Part shown: positions 25,499 to 35,222 of the stretch, piece by piece | Layout of the letters: each line of letters starts with the position of its first letter | How positions within the stretch are numbered: position 1 is the first letter of the stretch | DNA from: Aeromicrobium sp. | GTDB lineage: Bacteria; Actinomycetota; Actinomycetes; Propionibacteriales; Nocardioidaceae | Direction: 5' to 3' | NCBI RefSeq assembly: GCF_023146395.1 | Contig: NZ_JAGLCD010000019.1 | Location: forward strand, 33,040 to 97,039 | Length of the DNA stretch: 64,000 nucleotides | Translations under genes and position numbers: made by a program | Notes under the pieces: generated by a model | The model's database searches: none | Told to the model about the DNA's origin: nothing | What the model saw: only the letters and a program-made list of their open reading frames with translations

Positions 25499-26464
25499 TC
25501 AGGGCAGCAGCAGGAGCTTGCCGGTCGTGGCCCGACCCTCGAGGTCGACGTGCGCCGTCGCAGCCTCGGCCAGCGGGTAGGTGCCGCCGATGCGTACGTC
25601 GAGGTCGCCGTCGGCGACGGCGGCGAACACGTCGGCGGCACGCCACTCGAGCTCCGCACGGTCGGCGATGAAGTGGGCGAGCGACGGACGGGTCAGCACC
25701 AGCGAGCCCTTGGTGTTCAGGTCGCGGGGATCGACAGGAGGCACCGGACCGCTCGCGGCGCCGAACAGCACGAACGTGCCGCGCGGCTGCAGGGCGTCGA
25801 GGCCCTCGGAGAACGTCGTGGCCCCCACGCCGTCGAACACGGCCCGGACGCCGCGTCCGTCGGTCAGGTCGCGCACCGCGCGGCCGAAACCGTCGTAGTC
25901 GAGGACCTCCGCGGCGCCGGCACCGCGGGACAGCGCGGCCTTCTCGGGCGTCCCGGCGGTGGTCAGCACGCGGACGCCCTCCCGCACGAGCAGCTGCGTG
26001 AGCAGCAGTCCCACGCCCCCGGCGCCGGCGTGGACCAGCACGGTGTCGCCCTCGCCGAGCGGGAGGATCGAGTGCACCAAGTAGTGCGAGGTCATGCCCT
26101 GGAGCATGAGCGCGGCTGCGATCGTCGGATCGATGCCCGCGGGGACCGGCACCGCCTGCTGCGCCGACACGATCGCGTGCTCGGCGTAGGAGCCATCGCT
26201 GTGCCCCCAGGCGACGGTGTCGCCCTCGGCGAGCTCCGTCACGCCTTCGCCGACGCCGATGACGCGGCCGGCGGCCTCCTGGCCGAGGGTGAACGGCAGG
26301 GGCGTCGAGTAGGTGCCGGAACGGTGGTACGTGTCGATGTAGTTGACGCCAGCGGCGGCCACCTCGACGAGCAGCTCACCGGGGCCGGGATCCGGCACCG
26401 CGATCTCCTCCAGACGCATCTCGTCGGGTCCACCGTGGGCGCGGATCACGATCGCACGTGTCAT
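25499..26464 (-). CDS. NADPH:quinone oxidoreductase (zeta-crystallin-like MDR)
   Basis: 321 residues of the medium-chain dehydrogenase/reductase superfamily. The catalytic GroES-like domain carries AAAGVNYIDTYHRSG and LGQEAAGRVIGVG; the Rossmann domain has VLVHAGAGGVGLLLTQL. The zinc-ligand cysteines of alcohol dehydrogenases are missing, which is normal for quinone oxidoreductases. It reduces quinones or related enones with NADPH. Confidence 0.88.
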   Translation of the reverse strand: MTRAIVIRAHGGPDEMRLEEIAVPDPGPGELLVEVAAAGVNYIDTYHRSGTYSTPLPFTLGQEAAGRVIGVGEGVTELAEGDTVAWGHSDGSYAEHAIVSAQQAVPVPAGIDPTIAAALMLQGMTSHYLVHSILPLGEGDTVLVHAGAGGVGLLLTQLLVREGVRVLTTAGTPEKAALSRGAGAAEVLDYDGFGRAVRDLTDGRGVRAVFDGVGATTFSEGLDALQPRGTFVLFGAASGPVPPVDPRDLNTKGSLVLTRPSLAHFIADRAELEWRAADVFAAVADGDLDVRIGGTYPLAEAATAHVDLEGRATTGKLLLLP

Positions 26465-26600
26465 GCCGGCAGCCTACGCAGCGCATGAACCGGCGCCAGC
26501 GGGGTGTCGACCGGGTCGGATGCCCGCGAGCGCGGCAGAATGGGGCGAGAGCGGCACGGGTGCCGGGCCCTGGGCGGCGGGATGGGTACGGAGGTGGGGC

Positions 26601-27329
26601 ATGACGCTGTACCGCGACGCGGCCGTCGTGCTCCGGACCCACAAGCTGGGCGAGGCCGACCGCATCATCACGATGCTGAGTCGTGAGCACGGGCAGGTAC
26701 GCGCGGTCGCCAAGGGCGTGCGCAAGACCACGAGCCGCCTGGGTGGTCGGCTGGAGCCGTTCATGCACGTCGACCTGCAGTTCGCGGTCGGCCGCACGCT
26801 CGACATCGTGACCCAGGTGCAGACGCTCGACCCGTTCTCGTTGTCGCTCGGCGGCGACTACGGCGCGTACACCGCGGGCACCGTGATGCTCGAGACCGCC
26901 GAGCGCGTGGTGCCGGAGGACTCCGAGGCGTCGCTGCCGCAGTACCAGCTCCTGGTCGGGGCCCTCCGGGCGCTCAGCGAACGCCGTCAGCCCGCCGGGC
27001 AGCTGCTGGACTCCTACCAGCTGCGGGCCCTGTCGATCGCGGGCTACGCCCCCAGCTTCGACCGCTGCGCCCGGTGTGCGGCCGAGGGGCCGCACCGCAA
27101 CTTCCACGCCGCCTCGGGTGGCATCCTGTGCGACCGGTGTCGCGTCCCCGGCTCGGCCGCCCCGGGCGCAGCCACCGTCGCGCTGCTCGGTGCCCTGCTC
27201 GCCGGCCGCTGGGAGTCCGTCGCGGCGTCCGACGACCGGGCGCGACGCGAGGCCACCGGCATCGTCAACGCCTACGTGGCCTGGCACCTGGAGCGCTCCC
27301 TGCGCTCCCTCGCCCACGTCGATCGGTAG
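26601..27329 (+). CDS. recO: DNA repair protein RecO
   Basis: 242 residues: N-terminal OB fold ([40 protein letters not shown]), helical C-terminal domain, and a four-Cys zinc site ([11 protein letters not shown] with CDRC). RecO anneals SSB-coated DNA and loads RecA with RecR in gap repair. GGAGGTGGGG precedes the ATG. recO followed by uppS is a conserved actinobacterial order. Confidence 0.93.
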   Translation: MTLYRDAAVVLRTHKLGEADRIITMLSREHGQVRAVAKGVRKTTSRLGGRLEPFMHVDLQFAVGRTLDIVTQVQTLDPFSLSLGGDYGAYTAGTVMLETAERVVPEDSEASLPQYQLLVGALRALSERRQPAGQLLDSYQLRALSIAGYAPSFDRCARCAAEGPHRNFHAASGGILCDRCRVPGSAAPGAATVALLGALLAGRWESVAASDDRARREATGIVNAYVAWHLERSLRSLAHVDR

Positions 27330-27339
27330 GTTCGACGCG

Positions 27340-28107
27340 ATGTCCACGCGATCCGTGCGCCCGCCGCGCCCCCACCCGTCAGGGGTGCGCGCTCCCGACC
27401 TGTCCCGGGAGCAGGTGCCGCGTCACGTCGGCATCGTCATGGACGGCAACGGCCGTTGGGCGAAGCAGCGTGGTCTGCCGCGCACGGCGGGCCACGAGCG
27501 CGGCGAGGCGGCGCTGTTCGACGTCGTCGAGGGCGCTGTCGAGCTCGGCATCGAGGCCGTCTCCGCGTACGCGTTCTCGACCGAGAACTGGAAGCGCTCG
27601 CCCGACGAGGTGCGCTTCCTGATGGGGTTCAACCGCGACGTGATCCGGCGACGCCGCGACGAGATGCACGAGATGGGTGTGCGCGTGCGATGGGCCGGGC
27701 GCCGCCCGCGCCTGTGGCGCTCGGTCATCAAGGAGCTCGAGGCAGCCGAGGAGCTCACCCGGCGCAACACCGTCTGCACGCTGACGATGTGCGTCAACTA
27801 CGGCGGACGGGCCGAGATCGTCGACGCCGCCGCAGCGCTCGCGCGCGACGTCGCGGCCGGCAAGGTCAATCCCGATCGCATCGACGAGCGCACGTTCGCG
27901 CGCTACCTCGACGAGCCGTGGATGCCGGACGTCGACCTGTTCTGGCGCACCTCGGGTGAGCAGCGCACGAGCAACTTCCTGCTGTGGCAGTCCGCCTACG
28001 CCGAGATGGTGTTCAGCGACATCGCCTGGCCCGACGTCGACCGTCGTGCGCTGTTCGCCGCCGTCGAGGAGTACGCCCGCCGCAACCGGCGCTACGGCTC
28101 GGCCTGA
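27340..28107 (+). CDS. uppS: Isoprenyl (cis-prenyl) diphosphate synthase
   Basis: 255 residues with the cis-prenyltransferase motifs [15 protein letters not shown] (catalytic Asp), [11 protein letters not shown] and [20 protein letters not shown]. It elongates an allylic diphosphate with isopentenyl diphosphate to the polyprenyl carrier used in wall synthesis. TAGGTT lies 7 nt before the ATG, overlapping the recO stop, so a leaderless internal promoter is possible. The extra 30 N-terminal residues are common in actinobacterial homologues. Confidence 0.92.
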   Translation: MSTRSVRPPRPHPSGVRAPDLSREQVPRHVGIVMDGNGRWAKQRGLPRTAGHERGEAALFDVVEGAVELGIEAVSAYAFSTENWKRSPDEVRFLMGFNRDVIRRRRDEMHEMGVRVRWAGRRPRLWRSVIKELEAAEELTRRNTVCTLTMCVNYGGRAEIVDAAAALARDVAAGKVNPDRIDERTFARYLDEPWMPDVDLFWRTSGEQRTSNFLLWQSAYAEMVFSDIAWPDVDRRALFAAVEEYARRNRRYGSA

Positions 28108-28113
28108 CGTACC

Positions 28114-29379
28114 TCAGCTCTCGAACAGGGCCTGGGCGATGTGCTCGCCCCGGCGCGCCCCGGGCGGCACGGCGTACAGGGCCGAGCCCACGTGGCGGAT
28201 GTACTCGTTGAGCGCATCGGTCTTCAACGCGGTCTGGATCTGCACGAACTGGGCCGGATCGCGCTGGAACGACAGGAAGAACAGACCGGCCGTGATCTGC
28301 CCGAGGTCGTTGTTGCCGTCGACATAGTTGTACCCGCGGCGCAGCAGGCGCACGCCGTCGTTGAGGTCGGGGTGCGCCAGACGCACGTGCGAGGTCGACG
28401 GCACCGCGAAGTCGCCCGTCGAGGACCGCATCGCGAAGTCGGGCTCGGTCATCTCGGTGCCCCCGGAGAGCGGTGCCCCCTCACCCTTGGTGCGCCCGAT
28501 GACGAGCTCCTGCTCCTGCAGCCGCGTGCGGTCCCAGCTCTCGATCGTCATCTGGATCGTGCGGGCCACGAGATAGCTGCCGCCCGCCATCCACCCGTCC
28601 GACGCCCAGACCCAGCGGTCGAGCGCCTCGGCATCGTCGGACAGGATGTTGGCGGTGCCGTCCTTGAAGCCGAACAGGTTGCGCGGCGTCTGCTGGCCCG
28701 CGTCCGTGCGCGAGGTCCGGCCGTAGCCGAGCCGGGTCCACCGCACCTGCGCGCGGCCGAAGGCGATCCGGCTGAGGTTGCGGATCGCGTGCACCACGAC
28801 CTGCGGGTCGTCGGCGCACGCTTGGATGCACAGGTCGCCGTCGCTGATCGCGTCCTCGAGCAGGTCGAAGGCGAACGAGGGGAGCGGCGTCAGGGCCTCG
28901 GGCCGCCGGGCCGCGATGCCGAACGGATCGCCCTCACGGTCGAAGAGGGACGCACCGAGACCGAACGTCAGGGTCAGGTTGTGCGGACCGAGACCGAGGG
29001 CCTCTCCGGTGTCGTCCGGGGGAGCCAGGGGTGAGCCGTCGGTGGCGCCGGACTCGCCGACCTCCTGGCCGGCGGTGAGCTGCGCGGCCGCCGCGGTCCA
29101 GTCCTGCAGCAGCGACACCAGGTCCTCACGGCTGGCACCGGCCGTCATGTCGAGGCTCGCGAAGTACAGGTGCTGCTGCACCGGTGTCGTGATGCCGGCC
29201 TGGTGATCGCCGTGGAACGCGTGCGAGCCGCGACGGGGATCGTCGGCGCCGGACGACGTCGCGCGGCCCGTGCCGAAGCCGACGGCGGTGCCCGCCGCGG
29301 CCACGGCGGCGAGACCGAGGACGCCGCGGCGGGACACGCCGCGCGACGGCTGGCCGTCCGGGGGAGTGGGATCGGTCAC
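28114..29379 (-). CDS. efeB: Tat-exported Dyp-type heme peroxidase EfeB
   Basis: 421 residues, GTG start. A twin-arginine signal (VSRRGVLGLAAVAAAGTAVG) is followed by a DyP-type peroxidase with the family motif FGFKDGTANI (the Asp takes part in peroxide cleavage) and C-terminal heme-pocket segments. EfeB works outside the membrane with EfeO and EfeU in acid- or low-iron-induced iron uptake. It starts 4 nt after the efeO stop, in the order efeU-efeO-efeB, and should share the iron box upstream of efeU. Confidence 0.92.
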   Translation of the reverse strand: MTDPTPPDGQPSRGVSRRGVLGLAAVAAAGTAVGFGTGRATSSGADDPRRGSHAFHGDHQAGITTPVQQHLYFASLDMTAGASREDLVSLLQDWTAAAAQLTAGQEVGESGATDGSPLAPPDDTGEALGLGPHNLTLTFGLGASLFDREGDPFGIAARRPEALTPLPSFAFDLLEDAISDGDLCIQACADDPQVVVHAIRNLSRIAFGRAQVRWTRLGYGRTSRTDAGQQTPRNLFGFKDGTANILSDDAEALDRWVWASDGWMAGGSYLVARTIQMTIESWDRTRLQEQELVIGRTKGEGAPLSGGTEMTEPDFAMRSSTGDFAVPSTSHVRLAHPDLNDGVRLLRRGYNYVDGNNDLGQITAGLFFLSFQRDPAQFVQIQTALKTDALNEYIRHVGSALYAVPPGARRGEHIAQALFES

Positions 29380-29383
29380 GGGC

Positions 29384-30598
29384 TCACTCGCCGGGGTCGA
29401 CGCCCAGGACCGTGAAGGTCAGCTTCGACAGCGGTTCGCTCAGGGCGTTGAGCTGGGCGCCGAGCGCGTTGCGCGCACTCTGGTCGACCGTCTCGTAGGA
29501 CACGAAGCCGACGTCATAGCTGCCGTAGGTCGCGAGCAGCGCCTCCATCGCGGCGAACTGCTCGTCGAGCTCGGCGACGAGCTCCTCGCCGTCCGCACCG
29601 TTCGCGGCGGCGATGTCGCGCACGCTCTCGTAGGCGACCTGCGCCCCCTCGACGTTGGCGAGGAAGTCGTACAGATCGGTGTGGGCGAACTCGTTCTCCT
29701 CACCGGGCAGCTTGCCGTCCGGTGCGGCGACCTCGTCGAGCAGACCGATCGCGCCGTTGGTGATGTCGTCGATCGTCAGCTCGAAGTCGTCGGCGTGGAC
29801 CTCGTCGTACAGGGACTGGATGTCGGCATCGAGCTGGTCGGCCAGCGCCGCGCGGCCCGCGGCGTCGAGCGGCTGGAGGTCCTCGTCGGGGTAGTTGCCC
29901 CGGGCCTCGTCGATCCAGAGGTCCATCTCGATGCGGTGGAAGCCGGTGAAGGGCAGGCCCTCGGCCTCGGCGCCGGGCTTGCGATAGTCGATCTTGGGAT
30001 CGAGGTCGCCGAAGTTGCCGGCCGTCGGCTCGACGCGCTCGTAGTTCACCCGCGCCAGCGGGAACAGGCGGCGGGCCTCGTCGTCGTTGCCGGCACGGTA
30101 GGCCTCGGTGAACGCCCGGGTGCCGGTGACGAGCTCGGCGACCTGCGACTTGGTGTAGGCGGTGTAGCTCGCGACGGCCTCGTCGATCGCCTCCTGGTCA
30201 CCGGCGGACACCTGGACCTCGTCGCCGGTCACGCTGAACTCCGCCTGCCCGACGCCCTCGCCGACCATGCCGGGCTTGCAGACCGTGAAGTAGCTGCCCG
30301 GCTGGAGCTGCACCGTGAGGTCACGGCTCGCGCCGGCGGCGATGTTCTCGACCTCGCCCACGATGCGCAGGCCGTCGTCGGCGAGCACGTAGAACTCGGT
30401 GACGTCGTCGCCGGAGTTCTCGACCTCGAACCGCACGGGGCCGCTCGTGGCGGTGGCGGACTCCACCTCGCAGTCGTCGGCCGTGCTCGTGACGGCGATC
30501 GAGGTCGAGGCGGACGCGTTGTTCTCGACGCACCCGCTCAGGACCAGGGCGCCCACGAGGGCCAGCGGTGCGGCCGAGCGGAGAGACAGGTGCTTCAT
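29384..30598 (-). CDS. efeO: Iron-uptake lipoprotein EfeO
   Basis: 404 residues: lipoprotein signal with LVLSGC (Cys23), a cupredoxin-like N-terminal domain (about 35-120, TSGPVRFEVENSGDDVTEFY), then an M75 peptidase-like (imelysin-type) helical domain with GFHRIEMDLW, matching the HxxE iron-binding motif. It binds ferrous or ferric iron outside the membrane and hands it to EfeU. Start and efeU stop overlap by one base (TGATG). Confidence 0.92.
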   Translation of the reverse strand: MKHLSLRSAAPLALVGALVLSGCVENNASASTSIAVTSTADDCEVESATATSGPVRFEVENSGDDVTEFYVLADDGLRIVGEVENIAAGASRDLTVQLQPGSYFTVCKPGMVGEGVGQAEFSVTGDEVQVSAGDQEAIDEAVASYTAYTKSQVAELVTGTRAFTEAYRAGNDDEARRLFPLARVNYERVEPTAGNFGDLDPKIDYRKPGAEAEGLPFTGFHRIEMDLWIDEARGNYPDEDLQPLDAAGRAALADQLDADIQSLYDEVHADDFELTIDDITNGAIGLLDEVAAPDGKLPGEENEFAHTDLYDFLANVEGAQVAYESVRDIAAANGADGEELVAELDEQFAAMEALLATYGSYDVGFVSYETVDQSARNALGAQLNALSEPLSKLTFTVLGVDPGE

Positions 30599-31494
30599 CA
30601 GGCGGAGACTCCTTCGGGGAAGGGGGAGGCCGCGGGGGTGCGGCGGCGGGTCGTGCGGACGAAGAGCGTCATGACGACGACGAGATAGACGGCCCAGACG
30701 AGGACCTCCAGGACCGTCATCTCGGGGCTGAAGCCGATCGTGCCCTTGAGGAGCGCCGCGGGCAGGCCGGACGGGTCGATCACGTCGGGGATCCGGAAGA
30801 GCCAGGCGGAGTCGCCGTACAGGCTGGAGGCGAACGATCCCGCGCCCGCGGGCGCCGGTTCGAAGGGGCCCGGCAGGAAGCGCGCCTCCTGGAGATCGTG
30901 CACGGCGTAGGCGAGCACGCCCGCCGCCACGACGACGAGCAGGCCGCCCGTCCACTGGAAGAAGCGCGCCAGGTCGATGCGCACGATGCCGCGGTGGATC
31001 AGCGCGCCGAGGGCCACCGCGGTGGCCAGCCCGAGCAGGGCGCCGAGCCACGGCGACTCGCCCTCGCCCGACGAACGCACCGCGCTCCAGAGGAACAGGG
31101 CGGTCTCGATTCCCTCGCGAGCGACGGCGAGGAACCCGACCAGGACGAGGCTCCAGGCGGCGCCGGTGAGCGCGCGGTCGATCTCGCCCTCGAGGTGGCC
31201 CTTCAGGTGGCGGGCGGTCCGGGCCATCCAGAAGATCATCCAGGTCACGAAGCCGACCGCGATGATCGACATCGTGCCGCCGATGAGCTCCTGGGCCCGG
31301 AACGTCAGCCCGTAGGTGCCGAAGGTCAGGATCGCCCCGACGGCGAGGGAGAGCAGGACCGCGGCGCCGACCCCGAGCCAGATCCGGGGGCGGACGTCGG
31401 AGCGACCGACCTTCCGCACGTAGGCGAGCAGGATGCCGACGACCAGCGCGGCCTCCAGGCCCTCGCGCAGCCCGATGATGAACGTGCCGACCAC
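30598..31494 (-). CDS. efeU: Ferrous/ferric iron permease EfeU (FTR1 family)
   Basis: 298 residues, about seven transmembrane helices. It carries the two REGxE iron-binding motifs: [18 protein letters not shown] near the N terminus and [18 protein letters not shown] in the middle. GTG 31494 is chosen because it places the first REGLE helix as in EfeU homologues and has CGGAGC upstream; the reading to 31578 would run across the iron box. It carries iron across the cell membrane. Confidence 0.92.
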   Translation of the reverse strand: MVGTFIIGLREGLEAALVVGILLAYVRKVGRSDVRPRIWLGVGAAVLLSLAVGAILTFGTYGLTFRAQELIGGTMSIIAVGFVTWMIFWMARTARHLKGHLEGEIDRALTGAAWSLVLVGFLAVAREGIETALFLWSAVRSSGEGESPWLGALLGLATAVALGALIHRGIVRIDLARFFQWTGGLLVVVAAGVLAYAVHDLQEARFLPGPFEPAPAGAGSFASSLYGDSAWLFRIPDVIDPSGLPAALLKGTIGFSPEMTVLEVLVWAVYLVVVMTLFVRTTRRRTPAASPFPEGVSA

Positions 31495-31529
31495 GATGCT
31501 CCGTCCGAGAAGTTGCTCACAGGTTCTGC

Positions 31530-31548
31530 TCAGGTTAGCCTCACCTGA
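31530..31548 (-). promoter_or_regulatory. DtxR/IdeR-type iron box before efeUOB
   Basis: The 19-bp site TCAGGTTAGCCTCACCTGA matches 16 of 19 positions of the iron-box consensus TWAGGTWAGSCTWACCTWA. The outer arms extend as a perfect GCTCAGGT/ACCTGAGC palindrome (31528-31550). On the minus strand it overlaps a possible -10 box, TAACCT. Iron-loaded DtxR/IdeR should repress efeUOB here. The 193-bp gap also holds the start signals of the divergent FAH gene. Confidence 0.85.
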
Positions 31549-31687
31549 GCGCCAGAGCGTAACACCGGCCCGGCGCACGACGGAACTCCTCCTGGTCGTG
31601 AGGCCGCGGCGACTCGGTCACACCGCGGCGGCCAGGCTGGTTCGACCGCCGGTCGTCGTTGCCGCACCCGCCGCTACGCTCGAACCC

Positions 31688-32467
31688 GTGCGTATCGCCA
31701 GATTTGCCGCAGACGATGATCCCCGGTTCGGCGTCGTGGGAGAGGAGGACGGCACCCCCACGCTCGCGGTGCTCAAGGGAGACCCGCTGTACGCCGGCAT
31801 CGAGCTGACGGGCGAGAAGGTGCCGCTCGACGACGTGCGCCTGCTCGCGCCGGTCATCCCGCGCAGCAAGGTCCTCGGCATCGGGCGCAACTACGCCGCG
31901 CACGCCGCGGAGCTCGGCCACGACGTGCCGACCGAGCCGCTGGTGTTCCTCAAGCCCAACACGAGTGTCATCGGCCCGGGCGACCCGATCGTGTATCCCC
32001 GGACCACGCAGGACCTGCACTTCGAGGGCGAGCTCGCGGTCGTGATCGGTCGGATCTGCCGCGACGTGCCGGCAGCGGAGGCCGCCAAGGTCATCTTCGG
32101 CTACACCGTGGCCAACGACGTCACGGCGCGCGACCTGCAGAAGTCCGACGGCCAGTGGGCCCGGGCCAAGGGTTACGACACGTTCTGCCCGCTCGGGCCG
32201 TGGATCGAGACCAATCTCGACACCCGCGACCTGCGCGTGCGCACGACGCTGAACGGCGAGACGACGCAGGACGGCACGACCGCCGACATGATCTTCGACG
32301 TCCCCGCGATCGTCGCCCACGTCTCGAGCTTCATGACCCTGCTGCCCGGCGACGTCATCCTGACCGGCACGCCGGAGGGCGTCGGGCCGATGCAGGTCGG
32401 CGACTCGGTCAGCATCACCGTCGCCGGAATCGGCACCCTCGTCAACCAGGTGGTCTCGCATGACTGA
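31688..32467 (+). CDS. Fumarylacetoacetate hydrolase (FAH) family protein
   Basis: 259 residues, GTG start with TACGCT 7 nt before it (leaderless). FAH-family motifs: [31 protein letters not shown], the metal ligands of [12 protein letters not shown], and [10 protein letters not shown] at the C terminus. Members hydrolyse or decarboxylate beta-diketo acids; exact substrate unknown. Its end overlaps the gltX start by 8 bp, an arrangement common in actinobacteria. Confidence 0.88.
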   Translation: MRIARFAADDDPRFGVVGEEDGTPTLAVLKGDPLYAGIELTGEKVPLDDVRLLAPVIPRSKVLGIGRNYAAHAAELGHDVPTEPLVFLKPNTSVIGPGDPIVYPRTTQDLHFEGELAVVIGRICRDVPAAEAAKVIFGYTVANDVTARDLQKSDGQWARAKGYDTFCPLGPWIETNLDTRDLRVRTTLNGETTQDGTTADMIFDVPAIVAHVSSFMTLLPGDVILTGTPEGVGPMQVGDSVSITVAGIGTLVNQVVSHD

Positions 32468-33971
32468 CACTGTCCCCGCCGTCGACGCGAGCAAGCCCGT
32501 CGTCGCGCGGTTCTGCCCCTCGCCGACCGGCAACCCGCACGTCGGGATGGCGCGCACGGCGCTGTTCAGCTGGGCCTTCGCGCGCCACCACGGCGGGAAG
32601 TTCGTCTTCCGGATCGAGGACACCGACGCGAGCCGCGACAACCAGGAGTCCTACGACCTCCTGGTCGACGTCATGCGGTGGCTCGGCCTCGACTGGGACG
32701 AGGGCGTCGAGGTCGGCGGCGACCACGGCCCGTACCGCCAGAGCGAGCGCATGGACGTCTACGCCGACGTCGCGCAGCGGCTGCTCGACGCGGGGCTGGC
32801 GTACAAGGCCTACGACACCGCCGACGAGCTCGAGGAGCGCCGCGAGGCCGCGCGCGCCGAGGGCCGGCCGAGCGGCTACGACGGCCTGCACCGGGACCTC
32901 ACTCCGGAGCAGCAGGCGGCGTACGAGGCCGAGGGCCGCAAGCCCGTCATCCGCTTCAAGATGCCGGCGAAGGACTGGACCTTCGACGACCTCGTGCGCG
33001 GCCCGATCACCTTCGGGGCCGACAACGTGCAGGACTTCGTGATCGTGCGGGCCAACGGCCAGCCGCTCTACACCCTGACCAACCCCACCGACGACGCGCT
33101 GATGGGCATCACGCACGTGCTGCGCGGCGAGGACATCCTGTCCTCGACGCCGCGACAGATCGCCCTCTACGAGGCGTTCGCGCAGATCGGCGTCGGTGAC
33201 GGCTCGACCCCGCGCTTCGGCCACCTGCCGTACGTCATGGGTCAGGGCAACCGCAAGCTCTCCAAGCGCGACCCCGAGTCGAACCTGCTGGGCTACCGCG
33301 AGCAGGGCTTCCTGCCCGAGGGTCTGCTCAACTACCTCGCCCTGCTGGGCTGGTCGCTCCCGGCGGTCGACGGCGTCGAGCGCGACGTGTTCGGGCTCGC
33401 CGAGCTCGTGGAGGCGTTCGAGGTCTCGCGGGTCAACCCCAACCCGGCCCGCTTCGACCTGGCCAAGTGCGAGGCCATCAACGGCGACCACATCCGGCTG
33501 CTGCCGGTCGAGGAGGTCGCAGAGCGCCTCCTGCCGTACTTCCAGACGGCCGAGCTGATCGGCACGCCCGCCGACGACGCGCAGGTCGCGCTGCTCGCGG
33601 CGGCGGCGCCGCTCGTGCACGAGCGCATCGCCAAGCTCACCGAGGCCGTCGACATGCTGCGCTTCCTGTTCGTCGACGATGACGACTTCACGATCGACGA
33701 GGCCGACGCTGCGAAGAACCTCGACGAGAAGGGTCAGGGCACCGCGCGTGCCGCCCGCGACGCGCTGGCCGAGCTCAAGACCTGGGACACCGCCTCGATC
33801 GAGGCGGCGCTGCGGGCCTCGCTGGTCGACGGCCTGGGCCTGAAGCCGCGCCTGGCCTTCGGTCCGGTCCGGGTCGCCGTGACCGGCAGCCGCATCTCGC
33901 CGCCGCTCTTCGAGTCGCTCGAGCTGCTGGGTCGCTCGCGCACCCTGGCGCGTCTCTCAGCGGTGCTGTGA
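32460..33971 (+). CDS. gltX: Glutamyl-tRNA synthetase
   Basis: 503 residues, class I synthetase. The HIGH-type motif appears in [20 protein letters not shown] and the KMSKS-type motif as GNRKLSKRD. Typical full length with C-terminal anticodon-binding helices. In actinobacteria this enzyme usually also charges tRNA-Gln with Glu for later amidation; tRNA-Gln and two tRNA-Glu genes follow within 800 bp, all on the same strand. Confidence 0.96.
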   Translation: MTDTVPAVDASKPVVARFCPSPTGNPHVGMARTALFSWAFARHHGGKFVFRIEDTDASRDNQESYDLLVDVMRWLGLDWDEGVEVGGDHGPYRQSERMDVYADVAQRLLDAGLAYKAYDTADELEERREAARAEGRPSGYDGLHRDLTPEQQAAYEAEGRKPVIRFKMPAKDWTFDDLVRGPITFGADNVQDFVIVRANGQPLYTLTNPTDDALMGITHVLRGEDILSSTPRQIALYEAFAQIGVGDGSTPRFGHLPYVMGQGNRKLSKRDPESNLLGYREQGFLPEGLLNYLALLGWSLPAVDGVERDVFGLAELVEAFEVSRVNPNPARFDLAKCEAINGDHIRLLPVEEVAERLLPYFQTAELIGTPADDAQVALLAAAAPLVHERIAKLTEAVDMLRFLFVDDDDFTIDEADAAKNLDEKGQGTARAARDALAELKTWDTASIEAALRASLVDGLGLKPRLAFGPVRVAVTGSRISPPLFESLELLGRSRTLARLSAVL

Positions 33972-33981
33972 GGCTCGCGCC

Positions 33982-34398
33982 GTGAGCGCCTTCGTCCATC
34001 GACTGCGGGTCCGGTACTCCGAGTGCGACCCGCAGGGCATCGTCTTCAACGCGAACTACGTGACGTATGTCGACGTCGCACTGACCGAGCTGTGGCGTGA
34101 GGCGTTCGGGAGCTACGAGCAGGGCGTGGCCGAGCACGGCGTCGATCTCGTCGTCGGGTCGGTCACGATCGACTTCCGTTCGTCGGCGCGGCCGGACGAC
34201 CTGATCGACGTCGGCCTGAGCCTGGTCTCGATCGGCACGACCTCCATCACGTCAAAGATCGAGATCAGGCGTGAGGGGGAGCTGCTCGTCGAGGGTTCGA
34301 TACGGCACGTGTGCGTCGATGCGACCTCGATGGCCAAGGCGGCGGTGCCTGACGCGACGCGCGCCGTCCTGACGGCCGTCTACGGCGCGGACGCCTGA
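33982..34398 (+). CDS. YbgC/4-hydroxybenzoyl-CoA-type acyl-CoA thioesterase
   Basis: 138 residues, GTG start. Hotdog fold with VRYSECDPQGIVFNANYVTYV, where the Asp is the catalytic residue of the YbgC/4HBT family. It cuts short acyl-CoA thioesters. It lies 11 nt after gltX and is probably co-transcribed. Confidence 0.85.
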   Translation: MSAFVHRLRVRYSECDPQGIVFNANYVTYVDVALTELWREAFGSYEQGVAEHGVDLVVGSVTIDFRSSARPDDLIDVGLSLVSIGTTSITSKIEIRREGELLVEGSIRHVCVDATSMAKAAVPDATRAVLTAVYGADA

Positions 34399-34403
34399 CC
34401 GGT

Positions 34404-34433
34404 TTGGGAGCCGGGAGTGACGTCGGGTAGAGT
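34404..34433 (+). promoter_or_regulatory. Candidate promoter of the tRNA-Gln/Glu cluster
   Basis: TTGGGA (34404-34409) and TAGAGT (34428-34433) are separated by 18 bp and end about 50 nt before tRNA-Gln. A small hairpin, CCTCGA-GAAT-TCGAGG (34452-34467), lies in the leader. The match is modest. Confidence 0.4.
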
Positions 34434-34482
34434 GACTCCTCGGTTCGGGCGCCTCGAGAATTCGAGGAATTCGATACCCCCT

Positions 34483-34554
34483 TGGGGTATGGTGTAATTG
34501 GCAACACGGCTGATTCTGGTTCAGTTGTTCTAGGTTCGAGTCCTAGTACCCCAG
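34483..34554 (+). tRNA. tRNA-Gln (anticodon CUG)
   Basis: Acceptor TGGGGTA pairs with TACCCCA, D arm GTG/CAC, anticodon stem GCTGA/TCAGT around TTCTGGT (anticodon CTG), T loop TTCGAGT, discriminator G. The CCA end is not encoded. Confidence 0.93.
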
Positions 34555-34580
34555 CTGAGGTCGGGCTTGCCCGACCCCGC

Positions 34581-34653
34581 GCCCCGTTGGTCTAGCGGTT
34601 ATGACGCCGCCCTCTCAAGGCGGAGATCGCCGGTTCGAATCCGGTACGGGGTA
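34581..34653 (+). tRNA. tRNA-Glu (anticodon CUC), copy 1
   Basis: Acceptor GCCCCGT pairs with ACGGGGT, anticodon stem CCGCC/GGCGG around CTCTCAA (anticodon CTC), T loop TTCGAAT, discriminator A. The CCA end is not encoded. 26 nt after tRNA-Gln. Confidence 0.93.
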
Positions 34654-34691
34654 CGAGCGCACCTCGGTGCGTTGCGCGGCCTTCGGGCCGT

Positions 34692-34764
34692 GGCCCCGTT
34701 GTGTAGCGGCCTAGCACGTCGCCCTCTCAAGGCGGTAGCGCGGGTTCGAATCCCGTCGGGGCTA
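34692..34764 (+). tRNA. tRNA-Glu (anticodon CUC), copy 2
   Basis: Acceptor GGCCCCG pairs with CGGGGCT (first pair G-T), anticodon loop CTCTCAA (anticodon CTC), T loop TTCGAAT, discriminator A. The D arm and acceptor differ from copy 1, so this is a divergent second gene rather than a recent duplicate. Confidence 0.9.
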
Positions 34765-34765
34765 C

Positions 34766-34812
34766 AAGTGCCGCTGGCCCGCCCCGTTCTGTGGGGCGGG
34801 CCAGCGGCACTT
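34766..34812 (+). terminator. Terminator of the tRNA cluster
   Basis: A perfect 20-bp stem (34766-34785 with 34793-34812) around the loop GTTCTGT begins 2 nt after the second tRNA-Glu. No T-run beyond the final TT. Confidence 0.85.
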
Positions 34813-34848
34813 CTCGCGGCTGAACGATTCGGGGAGGAGCCCGCGACG

Positions 34849-34866
34849 GAGTCCCGTCGGAACTAC
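34849..34866 (+). repeat. Partial copy of the tRNA-Glu 3' end
   Basis: GAGTCCCGTCGGAACTAC matches the tRNA-Glu 3' end at 34748-34765 in 15 of 18 positions, 101 bp downstream. Such partial copies mark att sites of integrated elements, but 18 nt with three mismatches could be chance. Confidence 0.35.
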
Positions 34867-35222
34867 GCGACCCCGCCGGCTCCACCTAGGGGCATCACGC
34901 CTCTGGGCGTGCGCTGGTTCCACCGCTGAGATCGGTTCGGCGCGTAGTCTGCCGCCATGACTCTTCGGAGTCCCACGGTGGCGATGTCGTGATCGAGATC
35001 GTCGTCCACTTCCTCCATGAGCTGTTCCGGGGTGACCCGGCGAAGCGCGCCTACAAGACTGCGTGGATCCAGAACCCGCAGGCTCGCGGCGAGCGCGCTC
35101 AGCTGGAGGTGCTGCTCGAGCTCGAACAGGTGCCCGGCCGTGATCGCGCTGACCTTTCTCAACCGCTCCGCCTTGCTTTCGATGACTGGGCCAATCTCGT
35201 CCCACCGAAGCAGATGAGGCAC
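34863..35222 (-). CDS. Hypothetical ORF in the tRNA-adjacent patch
   Basis: GTG start, 119 residues, with a plausible helical core (KVSAITAGHLFELEQHLQLS, then TPEQLMEEVDDDLDHDIATV). Its last 18 residues and stop run into the tRNA-like fragment, so the original C terminus may be lost. About three quarters of its codons end in G/C, clearly lower than neighbouring genes. A rival frame on the opposite strand (34989-35246) covers the same DNA. No family recognised; it may be a remnant or not a gene. Confidence 0.35.
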   Translation of the reverse strand: MPHLLRWDEIGPVIESKAERLRKVSAITAGHLFELEQHLQLSALAASLRVLDPRSLVGALRRVTPEQLMEEVDDDLDHDIATVGLRRVMAADYAPNRSQRWNQRTPRGVMPLGGAGGVA

